Source of the DNA: Bifidobacterium sp. ESL0690
GTDB taxonomy: Bacteria > Actinomycetota > Actinomycetes > Actinomycetales > Bifidobacteriaceae
Assembly: GCF_029392315.1 (NCBI RefSeq)
Contig: NZ_CP113939.1
Location: 2,046,001 to 2,110,000, forward strand
DNA: 64,000 nucleotides
Direction: 5' to 3'
The position numbers were made by a program, and so were the translations under genes. The notes beneath the pieces were generated by a model. It was given only the letters and a program-made list of their open reading frames with translations. It was not told the DNA's origin and searched no databases. Of this stretch, positions 1 through 8,407 are shown piece by piece; position 1 is the first letter of the stretch, and every line of letters begins with the position of its first letter.

Positions 1-2313
1 TCGGACGAATGATGATGTCATGAGCCGGAATCGCGGTACCGGAACCCGGACCGCCAAACACGAACGGGCCCCAAGTTGCACCGTTGTCCTTCGAATATTC
101 CCATGCAGCATGATGCTTGTTCGCAGGAGACGCCAAATCTGCGATAGGCGGAGCAGACGCCAATGTCGAACCGTAGTCATGGTCTTCAGCCGTGGGCTTG
201 CTCCCCCACGAGGTCGCCTCGCCCTTTTGGTAGGACACGTTGTACTGATCAGTCACCCACTTCGGCCGAACCGTGATGTCATAGGCCGGCACATGCGTCA
301 CGCCGAACTTGAACTCGGCCCAATTTTCCGTACTGTCCGTCTTGCGATATTCCCAGCCGCTCGTCAATGTATCCTGATGCTTGTTCGCCGGGGGAGCGAA
401 ATCGGTCAGGCTCGGCTGAGACACCGTGTCGTCCTCGCCAACCCGAACGGGCGAAGCGGGCATGTCCGACCACGAGCCGCCGTTCTTGTCATAGGTCATG
501 TGGTGGGGGATCCCCTCCCACACCGGCCGCACCGTGATCGGCCAGCCGGGCATGTGCGTGGTGCCAAACGTGAACGTCGCCCAGCCGTCCATACTGTCCG
601 TCTTTCGGTACTCCCAGCCGCTGCGCTGCTTGTGCGTTGGAGCTTTCAAATGCGCAAGGTTCGCCGGCTCGGAAATCGTCGCGTCATATTCCGTGGACAC
701 TGGGCCCTGCGCTGTGCCATCCCACGAGCCGCCACTCGTATCAAACCTGACATCATAATGGGCCGGGACCCAAGAGGCATACAATGTCACCGTGGAAGCC
801 GTGGTATAAACGATGTCAAAACCGTACACCGGGCCCGTTGCGCTGCCCGTATGCCAGGCACCGAAAGTACATCCTGTTTTCGCGGGGTTCGTTGGGGCAT
901 ACGCCGTACCGCCCCACGGCACCTTCTGGTCCGGTATGCTGTCGCCGCCCTGCGAATCGAAACGCACCGTCGGGTGGCCGGTGACATGCGACACCGGATC
1001 GCCCGTCACCGTACCTGCAGGGGCGCTGCCCGTCACTCCGTTGGGAAGCGTGCCCGTGAAATCGAACTTGGGGTTGGTGGTGCCGGAAGGCCAGCTCACC
1101 ACGCGGGAAGTGGAATCATACGTGCCGCCCGACGGGCTGATGTTCGACGCTGTAATAAACGTCCCATCGATATTCTTCACCGTCGACATCGTCACATGCG
1201 AGCCGTCATCATACGCGGCCTCGGTCGCCACCTGCCCCGAAGCTTCGAGGTAATTGAGATGTAGGTTGTTCAGCGGCGAGAAATCGGTAATCTTGTTGCC
1301 CCCTAGTCGCAGGTCCGTCAGCGATGTCAGACCACGCAACGGCGACACATCAACAATACTGTTATGATTCGCCCAGCCTGCATAATTCTGCAGATTCAAA
1401 ACTTGCAGGTTGGCCCAACCCGCCAACGGCGACAAATCAGTAATGCGATCACCATACAGACCGGCGGCGGTCAGATGGGTCAGACCAGCCAACGGCGACA
1501 AATCAGATACCGGAACGTTGGCCATTTCCAAACTTGTCAGTTGGGTCAGACCAGCCAACGGCGATATATCGGAAAACAGATTTGTGTCCAAGTTCACGCC
1601 CGTCAAATGCGTAAGATACTGGATGTAGCTGCTATTGAGATCCGAGATATTGTTATCAACAACTGACAGTGATGTCAGGTTTGGCAGGCCAGCCAACGGC
1701 GAGAAATTAGTCACCTGATTATAGTCCAAGCTCAGAGTCGTCAGATGAGCCAGACCAGCTAATGGCGACAAACTAGTCACCTGATTGTGGTCCAAGCTCA
1801 GAGTCCTCAGATTGGTGAAATTCTGCATGCCTTCAAGGCTCGCAATATCCGAAAAAGCCGCGTTCAGACTCGTGGTCCCGTTAACCATTGTTTGAGTGAA
1901 GGTCGAGTTCACGTTTACCCGTTCTGCAGAGGCCACTTTGGCCGCCAGATACGTATCTGGGAAACACTGGGCAATCGTACTTACATTGACATAGCAACTG
2001 CTACGTGGGCTGATGCCGCCGCCGCGCGGCTGGAGGCCGGACTTGCCCTGCTTGACTGAATTTGAAGATTCGGTCGACTTTTGTCCCCGTTTGGATTTGC
2101 CAGGCGACGCTGCCTGACCCTGCTGCGAAGAAGAAGACTGTGATTGCGTTTGCTGCGAGGCCTCGCCGCTTTCGGGCTCGACCGCCGTCGCCGTGCCGGG
2201 CAGCACCATCGCCACACCAGCCACAAGGCAAACTAAAGCCCTAAACGCACCCCCCCCCCGCGATTGGAGGCAACATTACGCAAGCCGCGCAACCACTTTG
2301 TGAAACGTGACAT
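1..2313 (-). pseudogene. Internalin-like LRR surface protein, 5' part; out of frame at a poly-G tract (probable phase-OFF)
   Basis: The 3' end runs off the window. The ATG at 2313 follows a good RBS (AGAAGGA) and opens a basic signal-peptide n-region, MSRFTKWLRGLRNVASNR. A run of ten G (2250-2259) then shifts the frame into a TAG after 26 codons. One G more, or two fewer, restores a hydrophobic core (ALVCLVAGVAMVLPGTATA), and the frame then stays open to the window edge. The mature part has a Ser/Gln-rich linker. It continues with about eight internalin-type 22-residue LRRs containing 'SPLAGL.xLTxL', then several InlB B-repeat / Flg_new units with 'YDVRFDTSGGSWDG' and 'GWEYRKTDS' motifs. I see no start codon that bypasses the tract. 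It probably acts at the cell surface in adhesion. A sequencing error in the homopolymer is the main alternative to phase variation. Confidence 0.8.
2250..2259 (-). repeat. Poly-G(10) tract inside a coding start: putative phase-variation switch
   Basis: This is the only long homopolymer G/C run in the window. It lies 18 codons into the LRR surface gene, directly before the hydrophobic core of its signal peptide. Slipped-strand mispairing here would toggle the frame: n=10 reads into a stop, n=8 or n=11 reads through. Confidence 0.75.
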
Positions 2314-3471
2314 ATCCTTCTTCTCCCTGTATCAATGGAAATTTCCGCATGGCAAACCACCCCTATGCGGAACACACTATAAACACGCAAAACTGTAACA
2401 CGAGCGGTACTCGAGTATCGGATTTTTGCCTAATTAATAAAACATAATTTTATTTTTCAAACGTTTAATACGACTTTCTGAATTTTTATATTCAGACAAT
2501 AATCATTGATTTGCAAAATATCGGCAACACCACTTTCCAAACCATCTATTTCACCCCGGACGCTTTGCATTGCAACACTTCAGCCATTCACGCCGTATCC
2601 GCCCATTCACCGCCCCACCATCCGAATGTCTTCCGCCAACCTATCTATGTATAACGTTTTAAGAAAAATCCCAAATTTTTTTCAAAAAAATTCCCTGACA
2701 AAATAATTAGACACGCCGAACACCCAAAAACAGTCGAGCAATAAAACCCGTTTTATGGGCCAGGGGTCACCATATAAGCCGACGAAGCACATTTAAGGTC
2801 TGAGCTCAAATTCTGGTGCAATCGTCACCGACGCGTAGTATGGCAATTATTCGGTTGCGGCGCCGAAAGTCGAAATCTGTTAATAGTCAAGAGAAAGGCT
2901 GAAAGCATGATGGTGGAAGAGCATATATCCAACATATCAAAATCACTCGCAGCACAGAATCTTGATATTCGAGAGCTTTAGAATTCATAATTTTACGAAT
3001 ACAATAACCAGTGGTAGCAATATAAATATTGGAAGCGGACAGGATAATGACAAAAACCGTCACAACGGTACGACGCATGAAGGCATATACGCCACCGGCC
3101 AATGGTAAAGCACGAAATGCTGACGACGCGAAATGGATGTCGCTACGCGCATCGGCGTTGAACAGGCCGGGCAGAAAGAAAATTGCCGACTGATGCCGGC
3201 AGATTCACCATCATAAAAGGGCATGAGCTATCTAGAAAAGATCGCAATGCCCTTCTTCAGAGTTATAGGCCAAGTCGCGTGTCTGACGGTTGGGTTATTT
3301 GTCAGAATGTGGGCTTTTGAAGATATCGGTCATACAAGGATGTACGCGTCCGATCAAGGAAGCGAAGATGGCTGACTAGCTCGCCAGCAATAGCCCACGG
3401 CAGCTCACACGGCAAAACACACCAAAGCCGCCTTCTCAATCCGCGTTTCGTAGCTTCTCTTTGACGGCCTC
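2314..3471. other. Long intergenic region with no supported gene
   Basis: About 1.15 kb separates the LRR gene from hipA. It is AT-rich near 2420-2520 and 2640-2710. A minus-strand frame from about 3190 to 2887 contains one hydrophobic segment (TVVTVFVIILSASNIYIATTG) but has no RBS and no recognisable family; it may be a decayed membrane-protein gene. An inverted repeat AAGGGCAT/ATGCCCTT lies at about 3218-3253 and could be a weak terminator. Nothing else is supported. Confidence 0.5.
2343..2381 (-). promoter_or_regulatory. Promoter and inverted repeat upstream of the LRR gene
   Basis: On the minus strand a TATAGT -10 box (2376-2381) precedes an 8-bp inverted repeat, TTCCGCAT (2343-2350) / ATGCGGAA (2365-2372). 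The repeat spans the expected transcription start and early leader, so it could be an operator or a leader hairpin. No convincing -35 was found. Confidence 0.4.
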
Positions 3472-4689
3472 TTAATCCCCCAGCTGTTCCAACGCCCAAG
3501 CAAATCGCGTTTCCATCGCTTTGATGGAAGCATGGTCGAGGCCCCGAATTCGCGCCCGCCCGATGGCCTGTTTGAGCGCCGAACGCAACGACGACTCGTA
3601 ACTTTTGGCCTCCGGATGACTGACGCCGAACAAACCCAACGCTTTATCAGTCACCAACGCCGCGATGTCCACATGCGGGTCTCCGAACAGCGAAAGTTCA
3701 TGGAGATTGTCATCCTCGCCATAGTAAGGCTCAGGATTAAGATCGAAAGCCGGAGACAATTGCCATCCGTTGCCCACACGCAGGAAACCATGGTTACGCA
3801 GATGGTCGTCTCGGTTGCCGATGGCCGCGCCGAATAACGCCCGTCGCCACAATTCATGGGTATCGGCCCCGACGGCCCGTGCGAATTCCACCAAGTCCTC
3901 CCAGTCGCCGCCCTCTCCGTCCACGGCTTGCAAGGCAGTCAACGCCGAAACATAAGGGATTCGCACCAAGTGCTCAGGCGTGCCTTCGCCGGCACGATCG
4001 AAACGTTTCGTCAGCAGCACCGTCCGTTGTCTCCGGGCAGCGTCCTTAATTTTGACAACCTGATGCTCGGGCACATCAATCCCCGCCATTTCGGCAATCT
4101 CAAGCGTCACCGCCTCCCAACCAATGATGTCCCAATTCTCGCAGTCAGGCTTGGGAAACTTGGCCATCCATAAGGCGTTGCGGTCAGACACCGACGCTTT
4201 GGGCCGCGCACCACCCAACGAACCCGTGGCTTGGTAAAGACGCCGCAACGAGGCGTCATCAACGTCCTGGTTGTTCTGCACCGCGTCTGCCGTGTCCAGC
4301 AAATCCGGCAAATTGGCCTGAACGGGAACGCCCTCATTACCTGCCAACGGCTTACCGTCACTGAAAAACCTCAGTGCTCCCTGCCTTGTGACATCGTTGA
4401 CGCCGAGGAGATATTCCGATTCAGGAAGATTACGGCCCTTGCGGTTACGGTCGATAATCCTTCTACCCCAACGATCGGGAGCGGCATCAGAGAACTGCCC
4501 AAGCTTATCGAACGAAAACGACCGTGTCGCGAATGGCAGGAAAGGCGTGAGCTCGAACGCCCTCGGATCACGTATATATTCATCGGCATACAGAAAAGTG
4601 GACGTGTTCCCTTGGAAATACAATGTGCCGGCCACAAGTTCCTGGCCGTCACCAAGTCCTGTGCGAACTTCAACCTGCCGCTCGCTCAT
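3472..4689 (-). CDS. hipA: HipA-family serine/threonine kinase toxin
   Basis: This 405-residue protein has the HipA fold. An N-terminal 'couple_hipA' region (about 1-110) is followed by the kinase-like C-terminal half. The catalytic-loop motif G-N-R-D-D-H-L-R-N-H-G-F-L and the metal-binding A-F-D-L-N-P are both present, so the kinase looks intact. HipA toxins phosphorylate a translation factor or aminoacyl-tRNA synthetase and cause growth arrest, relieved by HipB. The ATG at 4689 has AAGGAAG nine bases upstream; an in-frame TTG at 4695 is an alternative. It lies 69 bases after hipB in the same orientation, giving the usual antitoxin-toxin order. The cellular target is unknown. Confidence 0.9.
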   Translation of the reverse strand: MSERQVEVRTGLGDGQELVAGTLYFQGNTSTFLYADEYIRDPRAFELTPFLPFATRSFSFDKLGQFSDAAPDRWGRRIIDRNRKGRNLPESEYLLGVNDVTRQGALRFFSDGKPLAGNEGVPVQANLPDLLDTADAVQNNQDVDDASLRRLYQATGSLGGARPKASVSDRNALWMAKFPKPDCENWDIIGWEAVTLEIAEMAGIDVPEHQVVKIKDAARRQRTVLLTKRFDRAGEGTPEHLVRIPYVSALTALQAVDGEGGDWEDLVEFARAVGADTHELWRRALFGAAIGNRDDHLRNHGFLRVGNGWQLSPAFDLNPEPYYGEDDNLHELSLFGDPHVDIAALVTDKALGLFGVSHPEAKSYESSLRSALKQAIGRARIRGLDHASIKAMETRFAWALEQLGD

Positions 4690-4758
4690 ACGCAACCACT
4701 TCCTTCATCACGCATCACACCAATCGTACCGAAACGCCCAAGACTAAGCCACCACCCC

Positions 4759-5049
4759 TCAACGCACGCGCTTGGGCAGATTCTCAGTTGCTCGGACAAT
4801 GCCCAGAGTGTGCGAATACGGATCCGTTGACTTCACCATGTAATCGGCCAGCTGGAGGATTCGGGCGATGGCCAGCAGCGCATCGGAACCAACGGCCTTG
4901 CCGTGTTCGAGGTTCGCCACCGTGCTCTGGCTGACTCCGGCACGCTGGGCCACATCGGCGACCCGCAACTTCAGCAGCTTGCGCTGGGTCGCGAACTGCC
5001 TGCCCAACGTCCTTAAGTCTCGCCTCGCAGTAACCGGCACATATTTCAT
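4759..5049 (-). CDS. hipB: HipB-type antitoxin, XRE-family HTH regulator
   Basis: This 96-residue protein has a Cro/C1-type helix-turn-helix at about residues 23-75 (RVADVAQRAGVSQSTVANLEHGKAV). It is the expected antitoxin and autorepressor of the downstream hipA-like gene: HipB binds operators over the shared promoter and sequesters HipA. The start ATG at 5049 is the only good one. The short C-terminal tail after the HTH (VRATENLPKRVR) is typical of HipB proteins, where it helps control stability. Operator-like repeats lie directly upstream. Confidence 0.88.
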   Translation of the reverse strand: MKYVPVTARRDLRTLGRQFATQRKLLKLRVADVAQRAGVSQSTVANLEHGKAVGSDALLAIARILQLADYMVKSTDPYSHTLGIVRATENLPKRVR

Positions 5050-5070
5050 GATATCTAAACCTTTAAGAAC

Positions 5071-5111
5071 TGAAATTTCAATGCTTAACTTAAGTATAAC
5101 ATGAAATATCA
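5071..5111 (-). promoter_or_regulatory. hipBA promoter with operator-like palindromes
   Basis: A TATACT -10 box (5093-5098, minus strand) is overlapped by the perfect inverted repeat CTTAACTTAAG (5084-5094). It is flanked by two near-identical decamers: TGAAATTTCA (5071-5080, a perfect palindrome) and TGAAATATCA (5102-5111), 31 bp apart. This arrangement is consistent with HipB autoregulation. Confidence 0.55.
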
Positions 5112-5162
5112 GTGGTTATTGGTCATCATCTGGCGACAATCCTGACGAATATTACTTTTGCA

Positions 5163-5615
5163 TCAGATGTTCATCTGATCCAACTCGTCGCGCAAAGCGT
5201 TGAATGCTTCGATCTTCGCTTGCCGCTGTACCTTGCGCATTTGAAGGACGTCGCTGGTCTTGAAACGCTGTTGTTTGCCGGACGGAGACGGGCAGGAATC
5301 AATATGCTGCTCCTTGGCTCTCTTCAAAAACGTGGGGCGCGAAATACCTAACATCTCCGCAGCAGTACTGGCTGACACCTCTTCCGGAGTCGTTTCAATA
5401 GAAATGACACTGCCATCACCAAGCGCACTGAAAAGGCTGACTAACAACCGCGAAAGATTATCCGGCAAATCGATTCGAGTGTCACCCTCCATCAGCGCCA
5501 AAGAAGAACGCACATCGCCGATTGATTCCAAAGTCTCCCGTGCCGCCTGACGCACCTCTTTGGTACCGACGAAAACATTAGTTCTGTCTTTTTGCGTTAG
5601 AATTTCCATCGCCAT
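5163..5615 (-). CDS. Excisionase/HTH_17-type DNA-binding protein, lone PIN-partner antitoxin
   Basis: This 150-residue protein has an N-terminal helical part and a MerR/excisionase-like winged HTH at about residues 85-130 (VSASTAAEMLGISRPTFLKRAKEQ), ending in a charged helix. The layout matches antitoxins normally encoded just upstream of a PIN-domain RNase toxin. Here the next gene in the same direction, 113 bases on, is hipB, and no PIN gene is present. It may therefore be an orphan antitoxin, a leftover, or a transcription regulator. An inverted repeat upstream (5628-5653) suggests autoregulation. Confidence 0.65.
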   Translation of the reverse strand: MAMEILTQKDRTNVFVGTKEVRQAARETLESIGDVRSSLALMEGDTRIDLPDNLSRLLVSLFSALGDGSVISIETTPEEVSASTAAEMLGISRPTFLKRAKEQHIDSCPSPSGKQQRFKTSDVLQMRKVQRQAKIEAFNALRDELDQMNI

Positions 5616-5627
5616 ACCACTTTCTAT

Positions 5628-5653
5628 TTGTAATTAGGTATCGGTGATTACAA
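5628..5653 (-). promoter_or_regulatory. Inverted repeat upstream of the lone antitoxin gene
   Basis: TTGTAAT (5628-5634) and ATTACAA (5647-5653) are perfect 7-bp arms separated by 12 bases, and they end 13 bases before the start codon. The position and symmetry suit an autorepressor operator. Confidence 0.45.
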
Positions 5654-5818
5654 AAAATACTGTAACGTAATAAAGAAAAAAGTGCAAATATTTTTCGGCG
5701 TTTCCGTTTGCTTCAAACCAGAGACGAATGCCTGGAAGCGCCACTCAATTCACTCCACACGCAGACTTTATCGGCGGCGGAGCTGACGTATGCCCGTCCC
5801 CAAAACAGCAATCTCGAC

Positions 5819-7177
5819 TCACTCGGATTGCTTGCGACGAGCCAGGAACCAGCCCAAAACGGCCAGGGGCACGGCAGCAAAGGTGGTGGCGATGGGCAGG
5901 AGCAGGCCGACGTGCGGGCTCGAGACGTCCAGCACCATGCCGGCAAGCGACGAGCCGAACGAAGTGCCGACCGAACCGGCAGTCGTCACCCATGAAAGGC
6001 CTTCGGTGAGCGAGCTAGGCGGGACGATGTCTTTGACAATGAGGTTGCCGGTGGCGAAAAGCGGCGAGACGCATAGGCCGGAAAGCACGGAAGCGACTCC
6101 GAGCAGAATCAGGTTGTCCATCACCAAGCGGCAGAACACATAACCGATGGTCAGTAAGGTGAGGAAAACCACCATGTGCTGCCAGTTGGAGCCTTTCGGT
6201 TTCTTCGAGCCAAAAATGAAGGCACCTATGCAGGAGCCGACGGCAAACATCGCCAGCTGCAGGCCGAGCAGCTGCTCGCGGCCGATGGCCTTCATCATCG
6301 CGGTGACGGAAACATCGAACTCGTTGAAGCTCATGTTGAAGACGACGAAAACGACCAGAAGCGGGATAATGCCGGCGTATAGCAGCACGCTCTTTGGTTT
6401 GGCCGCATGGGTGTGCAGCTGGCGCAGGCTCACGCCGTCCTCGTCAAGCCGGTAGCCGGCGGTGCCACCAAGGTTTTCGGAAGCGGCCTTCACATCCTCG
6501 TCGCTCGGCGAGGCGGCAACAACGGACACGGTTTCGATGACGGGAGGCTGAGTGTCTTTCAGCGAGAAGAAGACCGCTCCCCCGATGGCGCAGGCAACTG
6601 TCGGCACAAAAAGCTGGGAGACAGGACTCACCGAAGTCGCGAGGAACGCAGCGAGAATCGGGCCCAAGATAAAGACCATCTCGTCAATTCCGGCTTCGAG
6701 CGCATAGGCCGTGTCGAGCAGGTCGGCATCTTTCGGATCGCGCAGCGCATAGGCCCAGCGGGTACGCACCAATGCTCCGAATGAGAATTGCGTTAAGCCC
6801 ATCAAAATCGCGAGAACAAACAAGACGGCAATGGGAACGCGAGCCCACGCGGCGAGGGCGAAAACGAGCATAAAGACCACGGAAAGCCCCAAGGCCACCC
6901 AACCGATCTTGTGCTGGCCGAAACGGTCAAACAGGCGGGCGTATAGCGGCGTGACGGCTGCGACGGCCAGAATATAGACGGCGCTCATCGTGCCGGCGAC
7001 CGTCCAATTGTTATACATATGGTTCAGCGCCAGCACGATGCCAAGGCTCATCATCGAAATCGGGAGACGCGCGACCGCCCCGGAAATACAGAACGCCTTG
7101 GAACCGGGAATGGCGAAAAGCCGCCCGTAAGGTGACTTATGACGCTGGCTCGGCACACTACGACCTGCATTGTTCAC
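5819..7177 (-). CDS. MFS transporter, probable drug/metabolite efflux
   Basis: This 452-residue polytopic membrane protein has about twelve hydrophobic helices and the MFS loop motif between TM2 and TM3 (PLYARLFDRFGQHKIG). A long cytoplasmic loop (about 215-265) separates the two halves. The start is a GTG at 7177, with AAAGGA about ten bases upstream; no in-frame ATG lies nearby. The closest general type is the YcaD/YfcJ-like single-component MFS. The substrate cannot be read from the sequence. It is apparently monocistronic, in its own unit between the antitoxin gene and a terminator at 7377-7412. Confidence 0.8.
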   Translation of the reverse strand: MNNAGRSVPSQRHKSPYGRLFAIPGSKAFCISGAVARLPISMMSLGIVLALNHMYNNWTVAGTMSAVYILAVAAVTPLYARLFDRFGQHKIGWVALGLSVVFMLVFALAAWARVPIAVLFVLAILMGLTQFSFGALVRTRWAYALRDPKDADLLDTAYALEAGIDEMVFILGPILAAFLATSVSPVSQLFVPTVACAIGGAVFFSLKDTQPPVIETVSVVAASPSDEDVKAASENLGGTAGYRLDEDGVSLRQLHTHAAKPKSVLLYAGIIPLLVVFVVFNMSFNEFDVSVTAMMKAIGREQLLGLQLAMFAVGSCIGAFIFGSKKPKGSNWQHMVVFLTLLTIGYVFCRLVMDNLILLGVASVLSGLCVSPLFATGNLIVKDIVPPSSLTEGLSWVTTAGSVGTSFGSSLAGMVLDVSSPHVGLLLPIATTFAAVPLAVLGWFLARRKQSE

Positions 7178-7376
7178 TACCCATCAATCCTTTCCGATAA
7201 GACGCGATGATAATGGCAGCATCAAAATTGCATGATTCAATGCCGAAAACCGTCGAATCATCGCACACTTGTCAACCACATAATTCGATATTTCCAGTGT
7301 ATATATCCAGTCTATCCAACCCGCGCGGACGAGAAGCCTGCAGCGTAACCAAGGGAAACATATCGGTTCGCACAAC

Positions 7377-7412
7377 AAAAAGGGACCCATCAAAAACGAT
7401 GGATCCCTTTTT
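7377..7412 (-). terminator. Rho-independent terminator of the GNAT gene
   Basis: A 15-bp nearly perfect stem (7377-7391 with 7398-7412) has a six-base loop and is A-rich on one side and U-rich on the other. It lies about 50 bases past the GNAT stop codon and can work in both directions. Confidence 0.85.
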
Positions 7413-7460
7413 ACGAAGCCCCTGATTCACAGTCATGAATCAATGTATGACAGCATGGAA

Positions 7461-8165
7461 TTATTTTTGAGAAACGGTTGTTTTGACCTTGCCTGGGACG
7501 CCGGCGTAAATGTACATCTTGTTCGGGGCCATCTGCTGGTCGCGGCCGTCGTCGGGGTGACGCTGCTCCTCGCGCTCGGCAATACGCTTCATGCCGTGAC
7601 GGTCGTAGAAGGTGACATCGCAATCTGAATCTGTATGCAGATAGAACATCGGCTCATGGAAACGTTCGAAATATTCCATCGTGCGCTTCCACAGCTCGCC
7701 GCCGACGCCCTGGCCGCGGGAAGCCGAGGACACCAGGAAAAGTTCGACTTCGGCGGGCGCCTTGTCGTTGATGCCGGTCTGGCGCTCCATGCGCCGTTCG
7801 ATCTCGAAACCAAGCTCGAGGTCCGCGAGCGCCTTGTGACCGGCCGGGGTGGAGTTAAGCCGTTCGTCGATTTTCGCCATCTCCTCGGCCACGTTGCCGA
7901 ACATCACCGGCTGGCCGACGACGCGCGAAAGGACGACGCCCATGAACTCACCGTTTTTATGGGCGATCTCACCGCGCGTGGCAGGCTCAATGTAATGCAA
8001 CACGAAATGATAGGAAAGCAACATCGAAAGCTTCTTGTCGTTGCCAAGAGGCGCGTAATTGCCCCACGTCTCATCGAACTGTCGGGTGATGGCCTCGACA
8101 TCGCTCCAGATCATCGGGGAATAGACCACTCCGATTCCGGCATCACCTTTCGCAACATTTTCCAT
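7461..8165 (-). CDS. GNAT-family N-acetyltransferase
   Basis: This 234-residue protein carries the GNAT acetyl-CoA signature in motif A (ELFLVSSASRGQGVGGELW, with R-G-Q-G-V-G as pyrophosphate loop). It ends with a motif-B-like strand and helix (MFYLHTDSDCDVTFYDRHG). I prefer the ATG at 8165 (MENVAKGD), because AAGGGA sits nine bases upstream, over the ATG at 8183, which lacks an RBS. The substrate is unknown. It has its own terminator downstream. Confidence 0.82.
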   Translation of the reverse strand: MENVAKGDAGIGVVYSPMIWSDVEAITRQFDETWGNYAPLGNDKKLSMLLSYHFVLHYIEPATRGEIAHKNGEFMGVVLSRVVGQPVMFGNVAEEMAKIDERLNSTPAGHKALADLELGFEIERRMERQTGINDKAPAEVELFLVSSASRGQGVGGELWKRTMEYFERFHEPMFYLHTDSDCDVTFYDRHGMKRIAEREEQRHPDDGRDQQMAPNKMYIYAGVPGKVKTTVSQK

Positions 8166-8407
8166 ACGTTCGCATCCCTTCATAGTTGTTTGCCCTACGC
8201 CGCCTGCCGGCCCCTACCGACACAGCGATTCGTCTTCCGGCCAGAAACTCCAGCCGAAAGCCCAGTCAAAAGTCAAAACCACTACATCATACCCATAGTC
8301 CATTACGCTACAAGCCATACACGCGCTATCGGCGGCATTTGAAGCCTGTTGTTAGACAAACAACGTGTAATATACTACCAATAGATATACATTAATTGCA
8401 TAAATGT

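Noticed and set aside
2887..3102. 71-codon minus-strand frame with a hydrophobic segment
   Set aside because: No RBS, no family match and no conserved neighbours; at most a remnant, so only noted in the intergenic entry.
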